Counted from the first letter of the stretch, positions 7,885-16,650 are shown. The stretch is DNA of 64,000 nt from Streptomyces sp. VRA16 Mangrove soil (GCF_017377775.1 NZ_JAFVLN010000006.1:124001-188000), one strand, 5' to 3'. Program-made: numbers and translations. Notes: generated by a model from the letters alone, not told the origin.

Positions 7885-8118
7885 ATGGGCGACCGGTGGC
7901 ACGTGGAGGTCGACCGGAGCGTGTGCATCGGCTCGGGCATGTGCGTGAACCACGCCCCCGACGCCTTCCGTCTCGACACGGCCCGGCAGTCCCACCCCGA
8001 GACCCCGGACACGGACGCCAACGAAAAGGTCCTCGCGGCCGCCGAGGGCTGCCCGGTCGAGGCCATCATGATCACGCTCCTCGACAGCGGGGAGCCGGTG
8101 TTCCCGCCCGAGGAGTGA
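7885..8118 (+). CDS. 3Fe-4S-type ferredoxin of the P450-partner class
   Basis: 77 residues. Three cysteines are placed for a single cluster: C14 and C20 in CIGSGMC and C56 in EGCPVEAI. Serine stands where a fourth cysteine of a 4Fe-4S ferredoxin would be, which is the pattern of small ferredoxins that feed cytochromes P450. ATG 7885 follows the aldehyde dehydrogenase stop by two bases. No P450 gene is adjacent, so the electron acceptor must be elsewhere. If the operon is KstR-controlled, a sterol side-chain P450 is a reasonable candidate partner, by inference. Confidence 0.9.
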   Translation: MGDRWHVEVDRSVCIGSGMCVNHAPDAFRLDTARQSHPETPDTDANEKVLAAAEGCPVEAIMITLLDSGEPVFPPEE

Positions 8119-8183
8119 GCGACCGGAAGCCGCCATTACGCTCCTACCCGCTGTCGAACACAGGACCAAGGGGTGGGAGCGTG

Positions 8184-9047
8184 ATGGAGAAGTCCGAGGC
8201 CACAGAGCTGATCGACCAGGCCTACGAGGCGTGGCAGAGGGAGGAGTGGGCGCGTTCCGCCGAGCTCTACGAGCGCGTGCTCGCCCACTTCCCCGACGAG
8301 GAACCGAGCGCGGTGTGGTGGTACGACGCCGCGCTCGCCCACAAGTTCCTGCGCAACTGGGACAAGGCGTACGCGCTGGGCAAGGAGGCCGCGGCCCGCG
8401 CCGAACGCGGCACCGGCGACCCGGCGTTCTGGAACCTGGGCATCGCGGCCACCATCCGGCGCGACTGGGCGACGGCGCGCGACGCCTGGGCGGGCTACGG
8501 CATCACCGTGCCGGACGGCGAAGGGCCGATCGACCACGACTTCGGGCCGGTCGCCGTCCGGCTCGACACCGACGGACAGCAGGAGGTCGTGTGGGGGCGC
8601 AGACTGTGCCCGACCCGGGCGCTGGTCCTCAACGTCCCGGTCACCGGCGGACGCCGCTACGGAGAGGTCGTCGTCCACGACGGCGCCCCCAACGGCGAAC
8701 GCGTCGTCAACGGCACCACCTACCCGGTCTTCGACGAACTGCTCCGCTTCGAGGCCTCGGACCTGCCCACCTGGACGGTGACGGTGCACGCCGCCGAGGA
8801 GACCGAACTGCGCGCGCTGGTGGACCTGTTCGACGAGCACGGCTGCTGCGCCGAGCCGACGTCGTCCGTGGAGATGATCTGCAAGTGCTGCAGCGAGGGC
8901 ACCCTGGAGAAGGACGGCGCCCTGCACGCGGGTGCCCAGACCGTCTCCCTCGCGGCCCCGGAGTCCGACGTGCGGCGGCTGCTCGACACCTGGGCGGCGG
9001 GCGCCGCCGGCGGCCCGGTGTGGAGCGCCCTGGAAGCGGTCCGCTAG
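8184..9047 (+). CDS. TPR-repeat protein of unknown function
   Basis: 287 residues. Residues 1-110 form tetratricopeptide-like helices (AYEAWQREEWARSAELYERV, AYALGKEAAARAERG, NLGIAATIRRDWATA). The C-terminal half is a beta-rich region with a cysteine cluster (HGCCAEP, MICKCCSEG) that could bind a metal. GTG 8181 is an alternative start three bases upstream; both follow AAGGGGTGGGAG. Similar proteins are widespread in Streptomyces without a known role. It may be transcribed from its own promoter in the 65-base gap after the ferredoxin. Confidence 0.8.
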   Translation: MEKSEATELIDQAYEAWQREEWARSAELYERVLAHFPDEEPSAVWWYDAALAHKFLRNWDKAYALGKEAAARAERGTGDPAFWNLGIAATIRRDWATARDAWAGYGITVPDGEGPIDHDFGPVAVRLDTDGQQEVVWGRRLCPTRALVLNVPVTGGRRYGEVVVHDGAPNGERVVNGTTYPVFDELLRFEASDLPTWTVTVHAAEETELRALVDLFDEHGCCAEPTSSVEMICKCCSEGTLEKDGALHAGAQTVSLAAPESDVRRLLDTWAAGAAGGPVWSALEAVR

Positions 9048-9103
9048 GGGCGCCGGTCCGGGGCGGTCGGAGCAGTCAGCGCAGTCAACGCAGTCAGGGC
9101 GGT

Positions 9104-9727
9104 CTACGGCTTGTCCGGCGCCGTCAGATCGATCAGCTTGCACACCGTCTCGATGTCGATCTTCACCTGGGCGATCGACGCCCGCCCCGACAGCCACGTG
9201 ATCAGTGCCGAGTGCCAGGTGTGCTCGATCACCCGGACCGCCGAGAGCTGCTCGGGTGTCGGGTCGTCCAGTTCCATCGCGTCCAGGATGATCGCCGTCG
9301 TCTGACGCGAAACCTGGTCGACCTCGGGGCTCACGCTGCGGTCCGCGAACGTCAGGGCGCGCACCATCGCGTCCGCCAGATGCGGCTCGCGCTGGAGCGC
9401 GCGGAAGGCGCGCATCAGCGTCTCGGCGACCCGCTCGGAGGAGGTGGCACCGGCCGGCGGGCGTTTGCGGACGGTCGTGTGCATGTGCTGGAGCTGGTCC
9501 TGCATGGTCGCGACCAGCAGATGCACCTTGCTCGGGAAGTACCGGTACAGCGTGCCGAGCGCGACCTGGGACGACTCGGCGACCTCCCGCATCTGCACCG
9601 CGTCGAACCCACCGCGCGCCGCGAGCTGCGCGCTCGCGTGCAGGATCCGGCGGCGCCGCGCCTCCTGCCGCTCGGTGAGCGCCGGAGCGCCCTGCGCGCC
9701 GCCGCCTCTGGCATCCGGAGCTGTCAT
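9104..9727 (-). CDS. kstR: TetR-family regulator KstR (lipid/cholesterol catabolism repressor)
   Basis: 207 residues from ATG 9727. The helix-turn-helix spans about 27-70 (AQLAARGGFDAVQMREVAE, then LGTLYRYFPSKVHLL). The following MQDQLQHMHTTVRKRP and the C-terminal AEQL...HTWHSALITWLSGR pattern are those of actinobacterial KstR. In mycobacteria and rhodococci KstR represses sterol side-chain and ring catabolism genes and is released by a steroid acyl-CoA thioester. A perfect operator match lies 142 bases upstream (9869-9882) in the divergent region shared with the glycosyltransferase gene, consistent with autoregulation. The sequence call is strong; the ligand in this organism is inferred. 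Confidence 0.88.
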   Translation of the reverse strand: MTAPDARGGGAQGAPALTERQEARRRRILHASAQLAARGGFDAVQMREVAESSQVALGTLYRYFPSKVHLLVATMQDQLQHMHTTVRKRPPAGATSSERVAETLMRAFRALQREPHLADAMVRALTFADRSVSPEVDQVSRQTTAIILDAMELDDPTPEQLSAVRVIEHTWHSALITWLSGRASIAQVKIDIETVCKLIDLTAPDKP

Positions 9728-9868
9728 CTGCCTGCTTCCGTCCGCATCCGTCCGGTTCGGTCTCCGGTGGCCGCGACCCGTGGCGCGAATCACCTGATCC
9801 ACCTGCCACAGCCTGGCTACCAGCCGGTAGATTCGATCCCCATTGAATGATCTTTGAACGATCCAGTC

Positions 9869-9882
9869 TGAAACTTGTTCTA
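9869..9882. promoter_or_regulatory. KstR operator (perfect consensus), divergent kstR/glycosyltransferase region
   Basis: TGAAACTTGTTCTA fits TnnAACnnGTTnnA exactly. It lies 142 bases from the kstR start and 76 bases from the glycosyltransferase start, so it could control both. Confidence 0.8.
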
Positions 9883-9957
9883 GATTAGCGTCCCCACGTA
9901 GTGTCCACTGGCAGGCCGGGATGTCCACGGGCAAGCAGGAGAGAAGGGTGGCCTGGA

Positions 9958-11289
9958 GTGACCGCGGAGTCGACGGAGTCGTTGCGCATCGCTCTCCTCA
10001 CGTACAAGGGCAACCCGTTCTGCGGTGGCCAGGGCGTCTACGTACGTCATCTCTCGCGTGAGCTGGCCCGCCTCGGGCACCGCGTCGAGGTGCTCGGCTC
10101 CCAGCCGTACCCGGTGCTCGACGAAGGCGTGCCGCTCACGGAGCTGCCCAGCCTCGACCTGTACCGCAGCCCCGACCCCTTCCGCACGCCGCGGCGCGAC
10201 GAGTTCCGCGACTGGGTCGACGCCCTCGAATTCGGCACCATGCGCACCGGCGGCTTCCCCGAGCCGCTGACGTTCTCGCTGCGGGCCCGCCGCCACCTGC
10301 ACGCCAGGCGCGGCCAGTTCGACGTCGTGCACGACAACCAGACGCTCGGATACGGCCTGTTGGGCGATGTCGGGGCCCCGCTGGTGACCACGATCCACCA
10401 CCCCATCACCGTCGACCGGCAACTGGAGCTGGACGCCGCGGAGAACTGGCAGCAGCGCCTCTCCAAGCGCCGCTGGTACGCGTTCACGCGCATGCAGAAG
10501 CGTGTCGCGCGCCGCCTCCCGTCGGTCCTCACCGTCTCCGGCACCTCCCGCGACGAGATCGTCCAGCACCTCGGTGTGCGCCCCGACCGCATCCGCGTCG
10601 TGCACATCGGCGCCGACACCGACCTGTTCTCGCCGGATCCGGCGGTGCCCGAGGTCCCGGGCCGCATCGTCACCACCTCCAGCGCCGACGTCCCGCTCAA
10701 GGGTCTGGTCTTCCTCGTCGAGGCGCTCGCCAAGGTGCGCGCCGAGCAGCCGGACGCCCATCTCGTGGTGGTCGGCAAGCGGCCCACCGAGGGCCCGGTC
10801 GCCCAGGCCATGGAGCGCTACGGCCTCGAAGGCGCCGTCGAGTTCGTCAAGGGCATCAGCGACCGGGAACTGGTCGACCTGGTGCGCTCGGCGCAGGTCG
10901 CCTGCGTCCCCTCCCTCTACGAAGGCTTCTCGCTGCCCGCCGCCGAGGCCATGGCCACCGGCACCCCGCTCGTCGCCACCACGGGCGGCGCGATCCCGGA
11001 GGTCGCCGGACCCGACGGCGAGACCTGCCTGTCCGTGCCGACCGGCGACGCGGGCGCCCTCGCGGCGGGCCTGAGCCGGCTGCTCGGCGACCGCGAACTG
11101 CGCCGCAGGCTCGGCGCCGCGGGCCGCGCCCGGGTCCTGGACCGCTTCACCTGGGCGCGGGCCGCGCAGGGCACGGCCGAGCTCTACCGCGAGGCGATGG
11201 CGGCCGCCCCCGCCGCCACCACGCCCGTGCGACCGCATCAGGAAACCCCGCAACAGGAAACCCCAGAGGAAAGCAGGGCCACGTGCTGA
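9958..11289 (+). CDS. Glycosyltransferase family 4 (GT-B fold)
   Basis: 443 residues from GTG 9958 (GAGAAGGG upstream). The N-terminal half opens with RIALLTYKGNPFCGGQGVY, a glycine-rich acceptor-side loop; the C-terminal half has VPSLYEGFSLPAAEAMATG with the family's E-x7-E motif and the nucleotide-sugar site. It should transfer a sugar from a nucleotide donor to a cytoplasmic acceptor. Its stop overlaps the next gene (GTGCTGA), so translation is coupled. Together with the methyltransferase and toroid protein it probably makes or modifies a glycan or glycolipid; the product is unknown. Confidence 0.9.
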   Translation: MTAESTESLRIALLTYKGNPFCGGQGVYVRHLSRELARLGHRVEVLGSQPYPVLDEGVPLTELPSLDLYRSPDPFRTPRRDEFRDWVDALEFGTMRTGGFPEPLTFSLRARRHLHARRGQFDVVHDNQTLGYGLLGDVGAPLVTTIHHPITVDRQLELDAAENWQQRLSKRRWYAFTRMQKRVARRLPSVLTVSGTSRDEIVQHLGVRPDRIRVVHIGADTDLFSPDPAVPEVPGRIVTTSSADVPLKGLVFLVEALAKVRAEQPDAHLVVVGKRPTEGPVAQAMERYGLEGAVEFVKGISDRELVDLVRSAQVACVPSLYEGFSLPAAEAMATGTPLVATTGGAIPEVAGPDGETCLSVPTGDAGALAAGLSRLLGDRELRRRLGAAGRARVLDRFTWARAAQGTAELYREAMAAAPAATTPVRPHQETPQQETPEESRATC

Positions 11290-12032
11290 CCGTCGACTTC
11301 ACCCGTTTCCCGCTCGCCGCGGGCGACCGCGTCCTCGATCTCGGGTGCGGGGCCGGACGGCACGCGTTCGAGTGCTACCGGCGCGGGGCACAGGTCGTCG
11401 CTCTCGACCAGAACAAGGAAGAGATCGCCGAGGTCGCCAAGTGGTTCGCCGCCATGAAGGAGGCCGGCGAGGCCCCCGCGGGCGCCACCGCCACCGCGAT
11501 GGAGGGTGACGCGCTCCAACTGCCGTTCCCCGACGAGTCGTTCGACGTCGTCATCATCAGCGAGGTGATGGAGCACATCCCCGACGACAAGGGTGTGCTC
11601 GCGGAGATGGTGCGCGTCCTCAAGCCGGGCGGCCGTATCGCCGTCACCGTGCCGCGCTACGGCCCCGAGAAGGTCTGCTGGGCGCTGTCCGACGCGTACC
11701 ACGAGGTCGAGGGCGGCCACATCCGCATCTACAAGGCCGACGAACTCCTCGCCAAGATGCGCGAGGCGGGCCTGAAGCCGTACGGCACCCACCACGCGCA
11801 CGCGCTGCACGCGCCGTACTGGTGGCTGAAGTGCGCGTTCGGCGTCGACAACGACAAGGCGCTGCCGGTGAAGGCGTACCACAAGCTCCTGGTCTGGGAC
11901 ATCATGAAGAAGCCCGCCCTGACCCGGGTCGCCGAGCAGCTGCTCAACCCCGTCGTCGGCAAGAGCTTCGTCGCCTACGCCACCAAGCCGCACCTGCCGA
12001 AGGCCGCCGGGGCCGCCGAGGTCGCTGAGTGA
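11283..12032 (+). CDS. Class I SAM-dependent methyltransferase
   Basis: 249 residues from GTG 11283. Motif I reads RVLDLGCGAGRHAFE (about 16-30), the acidic end of strand 2 is VVALDQNKEE, and the Methyltransf_11 core continues with DALQLPFPDESFDVVIIS and VLKPGGRIAVTVP. The start overlaps the glycosyltransferase stop by seven bases and the gene ends four bases into the next one, so the three are tightly coupled. The acceptor is probably the glycan or lipid acted on by the neighbouring transferase, by context only. Confidence 0.88.
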   Translation: MLTVDFTRFPLAAGDRVLDLGCGAGRHAFECYRRGAQVVALDQNKEEIAEVAKWFAAMKEAGEAPAGATATAMEGDALQLPFPDESFDVVIISEVMEHIPDDKGVLAEMVRVLKPGGRIAVTVPRYGPEKVCWALSDAYHEVEGGHIRIYKADELLAKMREAGLKPYGTHHAHALHAPYWWLKCAFGVDNDKALPVKAYHKLLVWDIMKKPALTRVAEQLLNPVVGKSFVAYATKPHLPKAAGAAEVAE

Positions 12033-13102
12033 GCAGCCCGGAGCGGACCGAACTCCTCACCCTGCAAGGGGTGCTGACGGCCGATCAGGCCGCGGCGACG
12101 GTACGCGGCATCCTCGCCGTCCAGCGCGCCGACGGCGCCGTACCGTGGTTCCGCGGCCACCACCTCGACCCCTGGGACCACACCGAGGCCGCCATGGCGC
12201 TCGACGTGGCCGGCGAGCACGAGGCCGCCGAGCGCGCCTACGACTGGCTCGCCCGGCACCGCAACGAGGACGGCTCCTGGTACGCCGCCTACCGCGACGG
12301 CGACCCGCACGACATCACCGACCGCGGCCGCGAGTCCAACTTCGTGGCGTACGTGGCCGTGGGCGTCTGGCACCACTACCTCTGCACCGGCGACGACGCG
12401 TTCCTGGACCGCATGTGGCCCACCGTGTACGCGGCGATCGAGTGGGTGCTGCGGCTGCAGCAGCCGGGCGGGCAGATCGGCTGGAAGCGCGAGGAGGACG
12501 GCACACCCGTCAACGACGCGCTCCTGACCGGCAGTTCGTCCATCCACCACGCCCTGCGCTGCGCGCTCGCCATCGCCGAGCAGCGCGAGGAGCCGCAGCC
12601 CGACTGGGAGCTGGCGCTCGGCGCGCTGCGGCACGCCATCCGCCGCCACCCGGAGCGCTTCCTCGACAAGGACCGCTACTCGATGGACTGGTACTACCCG
12701 GTCCTGGGCGGCGCGCTGCGCGGAGCGGAGGCGAAGGCCCGCATCGAGGCCGACTGGGACCGCTTCGTCGTGCCCGGACTCGGTGTGCGCTGCGTCGTCC
12801 CCAACCCGTGGGTGACCGGCGGCGAGAGCGCCGAACTCGCCCTCGCCCTGTGGGCGATGGGCGAGTCCGACCGCGCGCTCGCGATCCTGCAGGACATCCA
12901 GCACCTGCGGGACCCGAGGACCGGCCTCTACTGGACGGGCTACGTCTTCGAGGACCGGGCCGTCTGGCCCGAGGAGCTGACCACGTGGACCGCCGGGTCC
13001 GTGCTGCTCGCCGTGGCGGCGCTCGGCGGGGACGAGGCGACGTGTTCCGTGTTCGGCGGAGAAGCCCTCCCGTCCGGGGTCGACCCGGATTGCTGCGACT
13101 GA
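12029..13102 (+). CDS. Cytoplasmic alpha/alpha-toroid protein (annotated elsewhere as prenyltransferase-like)
   Basis: 357 residues from GTG 12029, overlapping the methyltransferase stop by four bases. The sequence has toroid-type repeats rich in Trp, Asp and His (VPWFRGHHLDPWDHTEAAMA, WLARHRNEDGSWYAAYRDGD, MWPTVYAAIEWVLRLQQPGG) that resemble squalene-cyclase/glucoamylase barrels. No signal peptide is present. Whether it is a glycoside hydrolase-like enzyme or a binding protein cannot be told from sequence. It completes the three-gene operon that begins beside kstR. Confidence 0.75.
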   Translation: MSSPERTELLTLQGVLTADQAAATVRGILAVQRADGAVPWFRGHHLDPWDHTEAAMALDVAGEHEAAERAYDWLARHRNEDGSWYAAYRDGDPHDITDRGRESNFVAYVAVGVWHHYLCTGDDAFLDRMWPTVYAAIEWVLRLQQPGGQIGWKREEDGTPVNDALLTGSSSIHHALRCALAIAEQREEPQPDWELALGALRHAIRRHPERFLDKDRYSMDWYYPVLGGALRGAEAKARIEADWDRFVVPGLGVRCVVPNPWVTGGESAELALALWAMGESDRALAILQDIQHLRDPRTGLYWTGYVFEDRAVWPEELTTWTAGSVLLAVAALGGDEATCSVFGGEALPSGVDPDCCD

Positions 13103-13182
13103 CGAGGCAGCCGGTTCAGTTGCGGGGGCAGGCGTCCCACCGGGACGTCGGAGAGATGCGCAGGATGAGAGGACCGGCTGCG

Positions 13183-13479
13183 TCAGTACCGGCGCAGCCT
13201 GTTCGCCACGGCGTGCCCGACGAACAGATAGACCACGGCAGCGAGCCCGTAACCAGCAACTACCCGCGCCCAGGCCTCGTCGAACGTGAACAGGTCGTGC
13301 GACCAGCCGGCGAGCCACGACGCGGTGTGGTGAATGAACTGGACGAGATCGTTCCCGCGGTTCGCGTCGAGCAGATACATCAGGATCCATAGACCGAGGA
13401 TCAGCGCCAGTACATCGGCGACGACCATGACGACTCGTGCCGCTTCGTTGGTGCCCCTGTAATGACGGTTCGCAGACAT
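13183..13479 (-). CDS. Small two-helix membrane protein
   Basis: 98 residues with two hydrophobic helices: about 15-38 (VVMVVADVLALILGLWILMY) and about 72-90 (VVAGYGLAAVVYLFVGHAVA), then a basic end NRLRRY. GGAAGTC precedes ATG 13479. I do not recognise a family with a known function. It converges on the toroid gene. Confidence 0.65.
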   Translation of the reverse strand: MSANRHYRGTNEAARVVMVVADVLALILGLWILMYLLDANRGNDLVQFIHHTASWLAGWSHDLFTFDEAWARVVAGYGLAAVVYLFVGHAVANRLRRY

Positions 13480-13598
13480 GACTTCCGAGTTTCCCGGTTC
13501 GGCCCGGGGAAACCCGGACGGGCTCGCCCCGGTGGCGGGGGCGCCGCCACCGGGTGACGCTGCGGGAAGCTGTGCCCGTTCTGTCCCGGAGGTCTCCC

Positions 13599-14156
13599 GT
13601 GCCGCTCAGCTCTCACCATCCTCTGCGCCGTCTGCTGGTGGCCCTCGTGGTCAGCTGCGCCCTGCTGGCGGGAACGACCGCGTGCGGTGGCTCCGACGAC
13701 GACGCGACCACGGCGTCGGCCAGCGCCACCAGCACCGCCGAGCGGCAGAAGCTCGCCAAGACCCGCTTCGTGGCGAACGCGGGCCTCGCGGCCGGCGCCA
13801 CCTACCAGTGGATCGTGAAGCCGTGGAAGGCGGGCAAGTTCAAGAAGGGCGCCGACGGCCAGAAGTTCGCCCTGGTCAAGGCGGGCCTCGCCGGTGCCTT
13901 CACCTACAACCGACTCAAGGCCGCGACGAAGAACGCCCAGGGCGACCCGCTGCTCTCCAAGGCCGTGGCCCCGCTGGAGGCGGGCATCGCCTCCCTCAAG
14001 GACCTGCCGAGCAAGCTCCGCAAGGGCGACGGCACGGACTCGGTCGCGTCCACCTTCGACGACGTCATCAACTCCGTGAAGAACGCGGGCAAGGACGCGG
14101 GCGCGACGGTGACGGACAAGGTGCCGTCCCTGTCCCAGCTGAACTCCGGTTCGTGA
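13599..14156 (+). CDS. Small secreted lipoprotein of unknown function
   Basis: 185 residues from GTG 13599, preceded by GGAGG at six bases. The signal peptide ends in a lipobox LLAGTTAC, so the mature protein should be lipid-anchored outside the membrane. The rest is a low-complexity linker and a mostly helical domain rich in Lys and Ala (WIVKPWKAGKFKKGADGQ). An upstream in-frame ATG at 13554 lacks a ribosome-binding site. Function unknown. Confidence 0.8.
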   Translation: MPLSSHHPLRRLLVALVVSCALLAGTTACGGSDDDATTASASATSTAERQKLAKTRFVANAGLAAGATYQWIVKPWKAGKFKKGADGQKFALVKAGLAGAFTYNRLKAATKNAQGDPLLSKAVAPLEAGIASLKDLPSKLRKGDGTDSVASTFDDVINSVKNAGKDAGATVTDKVPSLSQLNSGS

Positions 14157-14165
14157 CCCCGGGGG

Positions 14166-14588
14166 TCAGTCGCAGGTGACCCCCCAGTACGCGATCCGCG
14201 CGGGCCGCCCGTCCTCGTAGAGCACCGTGCAGTTGCCGCAGCCCCGATCCGGATAGTCGAGGACATCCGTGCCCAGCGCGGTCTCCCACGCGGCGTGCGT
14301 GGGCCGCCCGTCCGGGCACCATGCCCGTATCTCGGCCTCGGTCAGGGGTCTCATGCACGGGCCGTCGTCCCGGGACCCGGCCTCGACCACATAGGCCTGG
14401 TCGAGGACCGAGCAGGTGCCACCGGTGAAGATGTACTCCTGCCACTCCTCGTCGTTCCACAGCTCGTCGAGCGTGCGGCCCGGGAAGCCCTGGTCGTCCT
14501 CGGCGAGCTCCCGCTCCTGCTCGGCCCGGAACGCCGCCGCCAGGTCCTCCTGGTAAGGCCCCGTCATCGCCCACGCGTTGCCACCCAT
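14166..14588 (-). CDS. Conserved hypothetical protein, Cys/Trp-containing
   Basis: 140 residues from ATG 14588, preceded by GGAGGAG. It is acidic at the N terminus (AEQERELAEDDQGFPG) and has six cysteines in the visible domain (GGTCSV, GPCMRP, AWCPDG, GCGNC, VTCD). No family was recognised. It converges on the lipoprotein gene with a nine-base gap and is downstream of the LLM oxidoreductase gene on the same strand. Confidence 0.65.
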   Translation of the reverse strand: MGGNAWAMTGPYQEDLAAAFRAEQERELAEDDQGFPGRTLDELWNDEEWQEYIFTGGTCSVLDQAYVVEAGSRDDGPCMRPLTEAEIRAWCPDGRPTHAAWETALGTDVLDYPDRGCGNCTVLYEDGRPARIAYWGVTCD

Positions 14589-14665
14589 GACGCACTCCTC
14601 CTGGTCCTCGCGGCCGGTCCTCCCGGCCTTGAGTGAACAGTAGGAGCCCCCACTGACAACGGGGT

Positions 14666-15676
14666 TCAGGAGCTGAGCTCGGCGAGTGTGCGCAGGGTGA
14701 GCGGGTCGGGGGAGAGGACGAGCAGGTCCGTCACCGGGCCCTTGCGCCACAGCTCCAGGCGCTCGGCGATCCGCTCGCGCGGCCCGACGAGCGAGATCTC
14801 GTCGGCGAACGCGTCCGGCACCGCGAGCACCGCCTCCTCCCGCCGCCCGGCCGCGAACAGCTCCTGGATGCGCCGGGCCTCGGCCTCGTACCCCATCCGC
14901 GCCATCAGGTCGGCGTGGAAGTTGCGGGTGGCGTGCCCCATGCCGCCGATGTAGAAGCCGAGCATCGCCTTGACGGGCAGCAGCCCCTCGGCGACGTCGT
15001 CGCAGACCTTCGCGCGGGCCATCGGCGCGACCATGAACCCCTCCCGGAGTTCGGCGAGCGATGCCTCGTAGACGTCCGTGCGCGTCGGCGACCAGTACAG
15101 CGGCAGCCAGCCGTCGGCGATCCGCGTCGTCTGCGCGATGTTCTTCGGGCCCTCGGCGCCGAGGAGGACCGGCAGGTCGGGGCGGAGGGGGTGCGTGATG
15201 GGTTTGAGCGCCTTGCCGAGCCCGGTGCCGTCGTCGCCGCGGTAGGGGTGGGAGTGGAAGCGCCCGTCGACCTCGACCGGGCCCTCCCGCCGCAGAACCT
15301 GCCGCACCACGTCCACGTACTCGCGGGTGGCCGTCAGCGGCGAGCGCGGGAAGGGGCGCCCGTACCAGCCCTCCACGACCTGCGGTCCCGACAGGCCGAG
15401 GCCGAGCATCATCCGCCCGCCCGACAGATGGTCGAGCGTGAGCGCGTGCATCGCGGTCGTGGTGGGGGAGCGGGCCGCCATCTGCGCGATCGCCGTGCCG
15501 AGCCGGATCCGCGAGGTGTGCGCCGCGAACCAGGTGAGCGGAGTGAAGGCGTCACTGCCCCAGGACTCGGCGGTCCATACCGAGTCGTACCCGAACTCCT
15601 CGGCGTCTCGGACGAGTTGGAGATGGTCGGGGTTCGGTCCGCGCCCCCAGTAACCGAGTGCGATGCCCAGCCGCAT
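14666..15676 (-). CDS. LLM-class F420-dependent oxidoreductase
   Basis: 336 residues, the usual length. The TIM-barrel luciferase-like features are clear: MRLGIALGYWGRGPNPDHL, DSVWTAESWGSDAFTPLTWF, RIRLGTAIAQMAARSP and LSGGRMMLGLGLSGPQVVEG, the last typical of the F420-binding subgroup. Such enzymes reduce or oxidise organic substrates with F420; the substrate is unknown. ATG 15676 lies 18 bases from a copy of the TCTGAC-N5-GTCAGA palindrome, tying the gene to the lipid-linked set elsewhere in the window. Confidence 0.9.
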   Translation of the reverse strand: MRLGIALGYWGRGPNPDHLQLVRDAEEFGYDSVWTAESWGSDAFTPLTWFAAHTSRIRLGTAIAQMAARSPTTTAMHALTLDHLSGGRMMLGLGLSGPQVVEGWYGRPFPRSPLTATREYVDVVRQVLRREGPVEVDGRFHSHPYRGDDGTGLGKALKPITHPLRPDLPVLLGAEGPKNIAQTTRIADGWLPLYWSPTRTDVYEASLAELREGFMVAPMARAKVCDDVAEGLLPVKAMLGFYIGGMGHATRNFHADLMARMGYEAEARRIQELFAAGRREEAVLAVPDAFADEISLVGPRERIAERLELWRKGPVTDLLVLSPDPLTLRTLAELSS

Positions 15677-15693
15677 ACGTGCCCTCCGGAGTA

Positions 15694-15710
15694 TCTGACG
15701 AAGTGTCAGT
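15694..15710. promoter_or_regulatory. Second-motif palindrome upstream of the LLM oxidoreductase
   Basis: TCTGACGAAGTGTCAGT matches TCTGAC-N5-GTCAGA with one end mismatch. It sits 18 bases before the LLM oxidoreductase start, in a position to block its promoter. Confidence 0.55.
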
Positions 15711-15737
15711 CCTGCTCGGTCCGCTGGACTGTACGCG

Positions 15738-15777
15738 AAAGGCCCCGCGCCCGGAAGAAGACGGGCGAGGGGCCTTT
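15738..15777 (-). terminator. Rho-independent-type hairpin terminator
   Basis: AAAGGCCCC and GGGGCCTTT flank an inner CGCCCG/CGGGCG stem, giving a long GC-rich hairpin. It lies just beyond the stop of the DUF5336 gene and before the LLM operator region. As is common in Streptomyces there is only a short T-run. Confidence 0.75.
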
Positions 15778-15792
15778 GCGGTGCTTCGTGGA

Positions 15793-16650
15793 TCAGCCGC
15801 GCTGGATACCGGTGGTGTCCTGCAGCACGCCGCGACGGCCGTCCTGCGTCTGGGCCACCAGGCCGGGGCCGCGCTGCTCGACGGCCAAGTACCAGGTACC
15901 CGGCGCCAGTTCGGCGATCGGCGTCGGGGAGCCGTCCTCCGCGTACAGCGGGCGCGGCACCGGAACGGCGAACCAGAACGGCGAGAAGTCCCCGCCGCCC
16001 TGCTGCTGCGGCGCGGCGGGCTGCGGCGCCGGAGCGGCGGCTTGCGGCTGCGGCTGCTGCTGGCCGTAGGGCTGCCCCGGACCGGGCTGACCCGGCTGGG
16101 CACCGTACGGCTGGCCCGGCTGCTGCTGGGCGCCCGGGTAGCCGTAACCACCCTGCGGCTGACCGCCGTAGGGCTGCGGCTGCTGCGGGCGCGGGGCGCC
16201 GACGAGGGGGGCCTTGAGCGCGGGCACCAGGTTCGTGGCGACGGCGGCGGCGGCCATGACCAGGGTCGCGATCAGCATCAGGATGGCGCCGATGCCGTTG
16301 TCCGGGCCGTCACCGCTCCCGCTGCCCACGTTGTCGAGACCGCCGGCCGGGTCGAAGATGTTGCCGAGCGCACCCCACGCCGCGAACACGGTCGCGGCGA
16401 CACCGAACTGTCCCAGATCGAGGCCGGCCACCCTGCGCTGCTCGGGCATGCCTCGTGCGATGACGATGAGGGCGGCGCCGATGATGCCCGACAGCACGAC
16501 GCTCATGAGCAGCGGACCGCTGCCCCAGGCGTTGGGCATGTCGATGTTGGAGCCCTTGTCGTCGTACAGGGCAAGGAACGAGGCGATCAACAGCAACACC
16601 GCTGCTCCGATCACCACGCCGTCGCCTCGAGTGAGGGAGCGGATATTCAC
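15793..16650 (-). CDS. DUF5336-type membrane protein with Pro/Gln/Gly-rich linker
   Basis: 285 residues from GTG 16650. Four hydrophobic segments lie in residues 1-135 (VVIGAAVLLLIASFLALY, MSVVLSGIIGAALIVIA, FGVAATVFAAWGALG, AILMLIATLVMAAAAVA). A low-complexity tail of P/Q/G/Y follows (about 145-220, QPYGAQPGQPGPGQPYG), then a short globular domain ending near GVLQDTTGIQRG. The layout fits DUF5336 proteins of actinobacteria. Function unknown. A hairpin terminator follows at 15738-15777. Confidence 0.75.
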   Translation of the reverse strand: MNIRSLTRGDGVVIGAAVLLLIASFLALYDDKGSNIDMPNAWGSGPLLMSVVLSGIIGAALIVIARGMPEQRRVAGLDLGQFGVAATVFAAWGALGNIFDPAGGLDNVGSGSGDGPDNGIGAILMLIATLVMAAAAVATNLVPALKAPLVGAPRPQQPQPYGGQPQGGYGYPGAQQQPGQPYGAQPGQPGPGQPYGQQQPQPQAAAPAPQPAAPQQQGGGDFSPFWFAVPVPRPLYAEDGSPTPIAELAPGTWYLAVEQRGPGLVAQTQDGRRGVLQDTTGIQRG

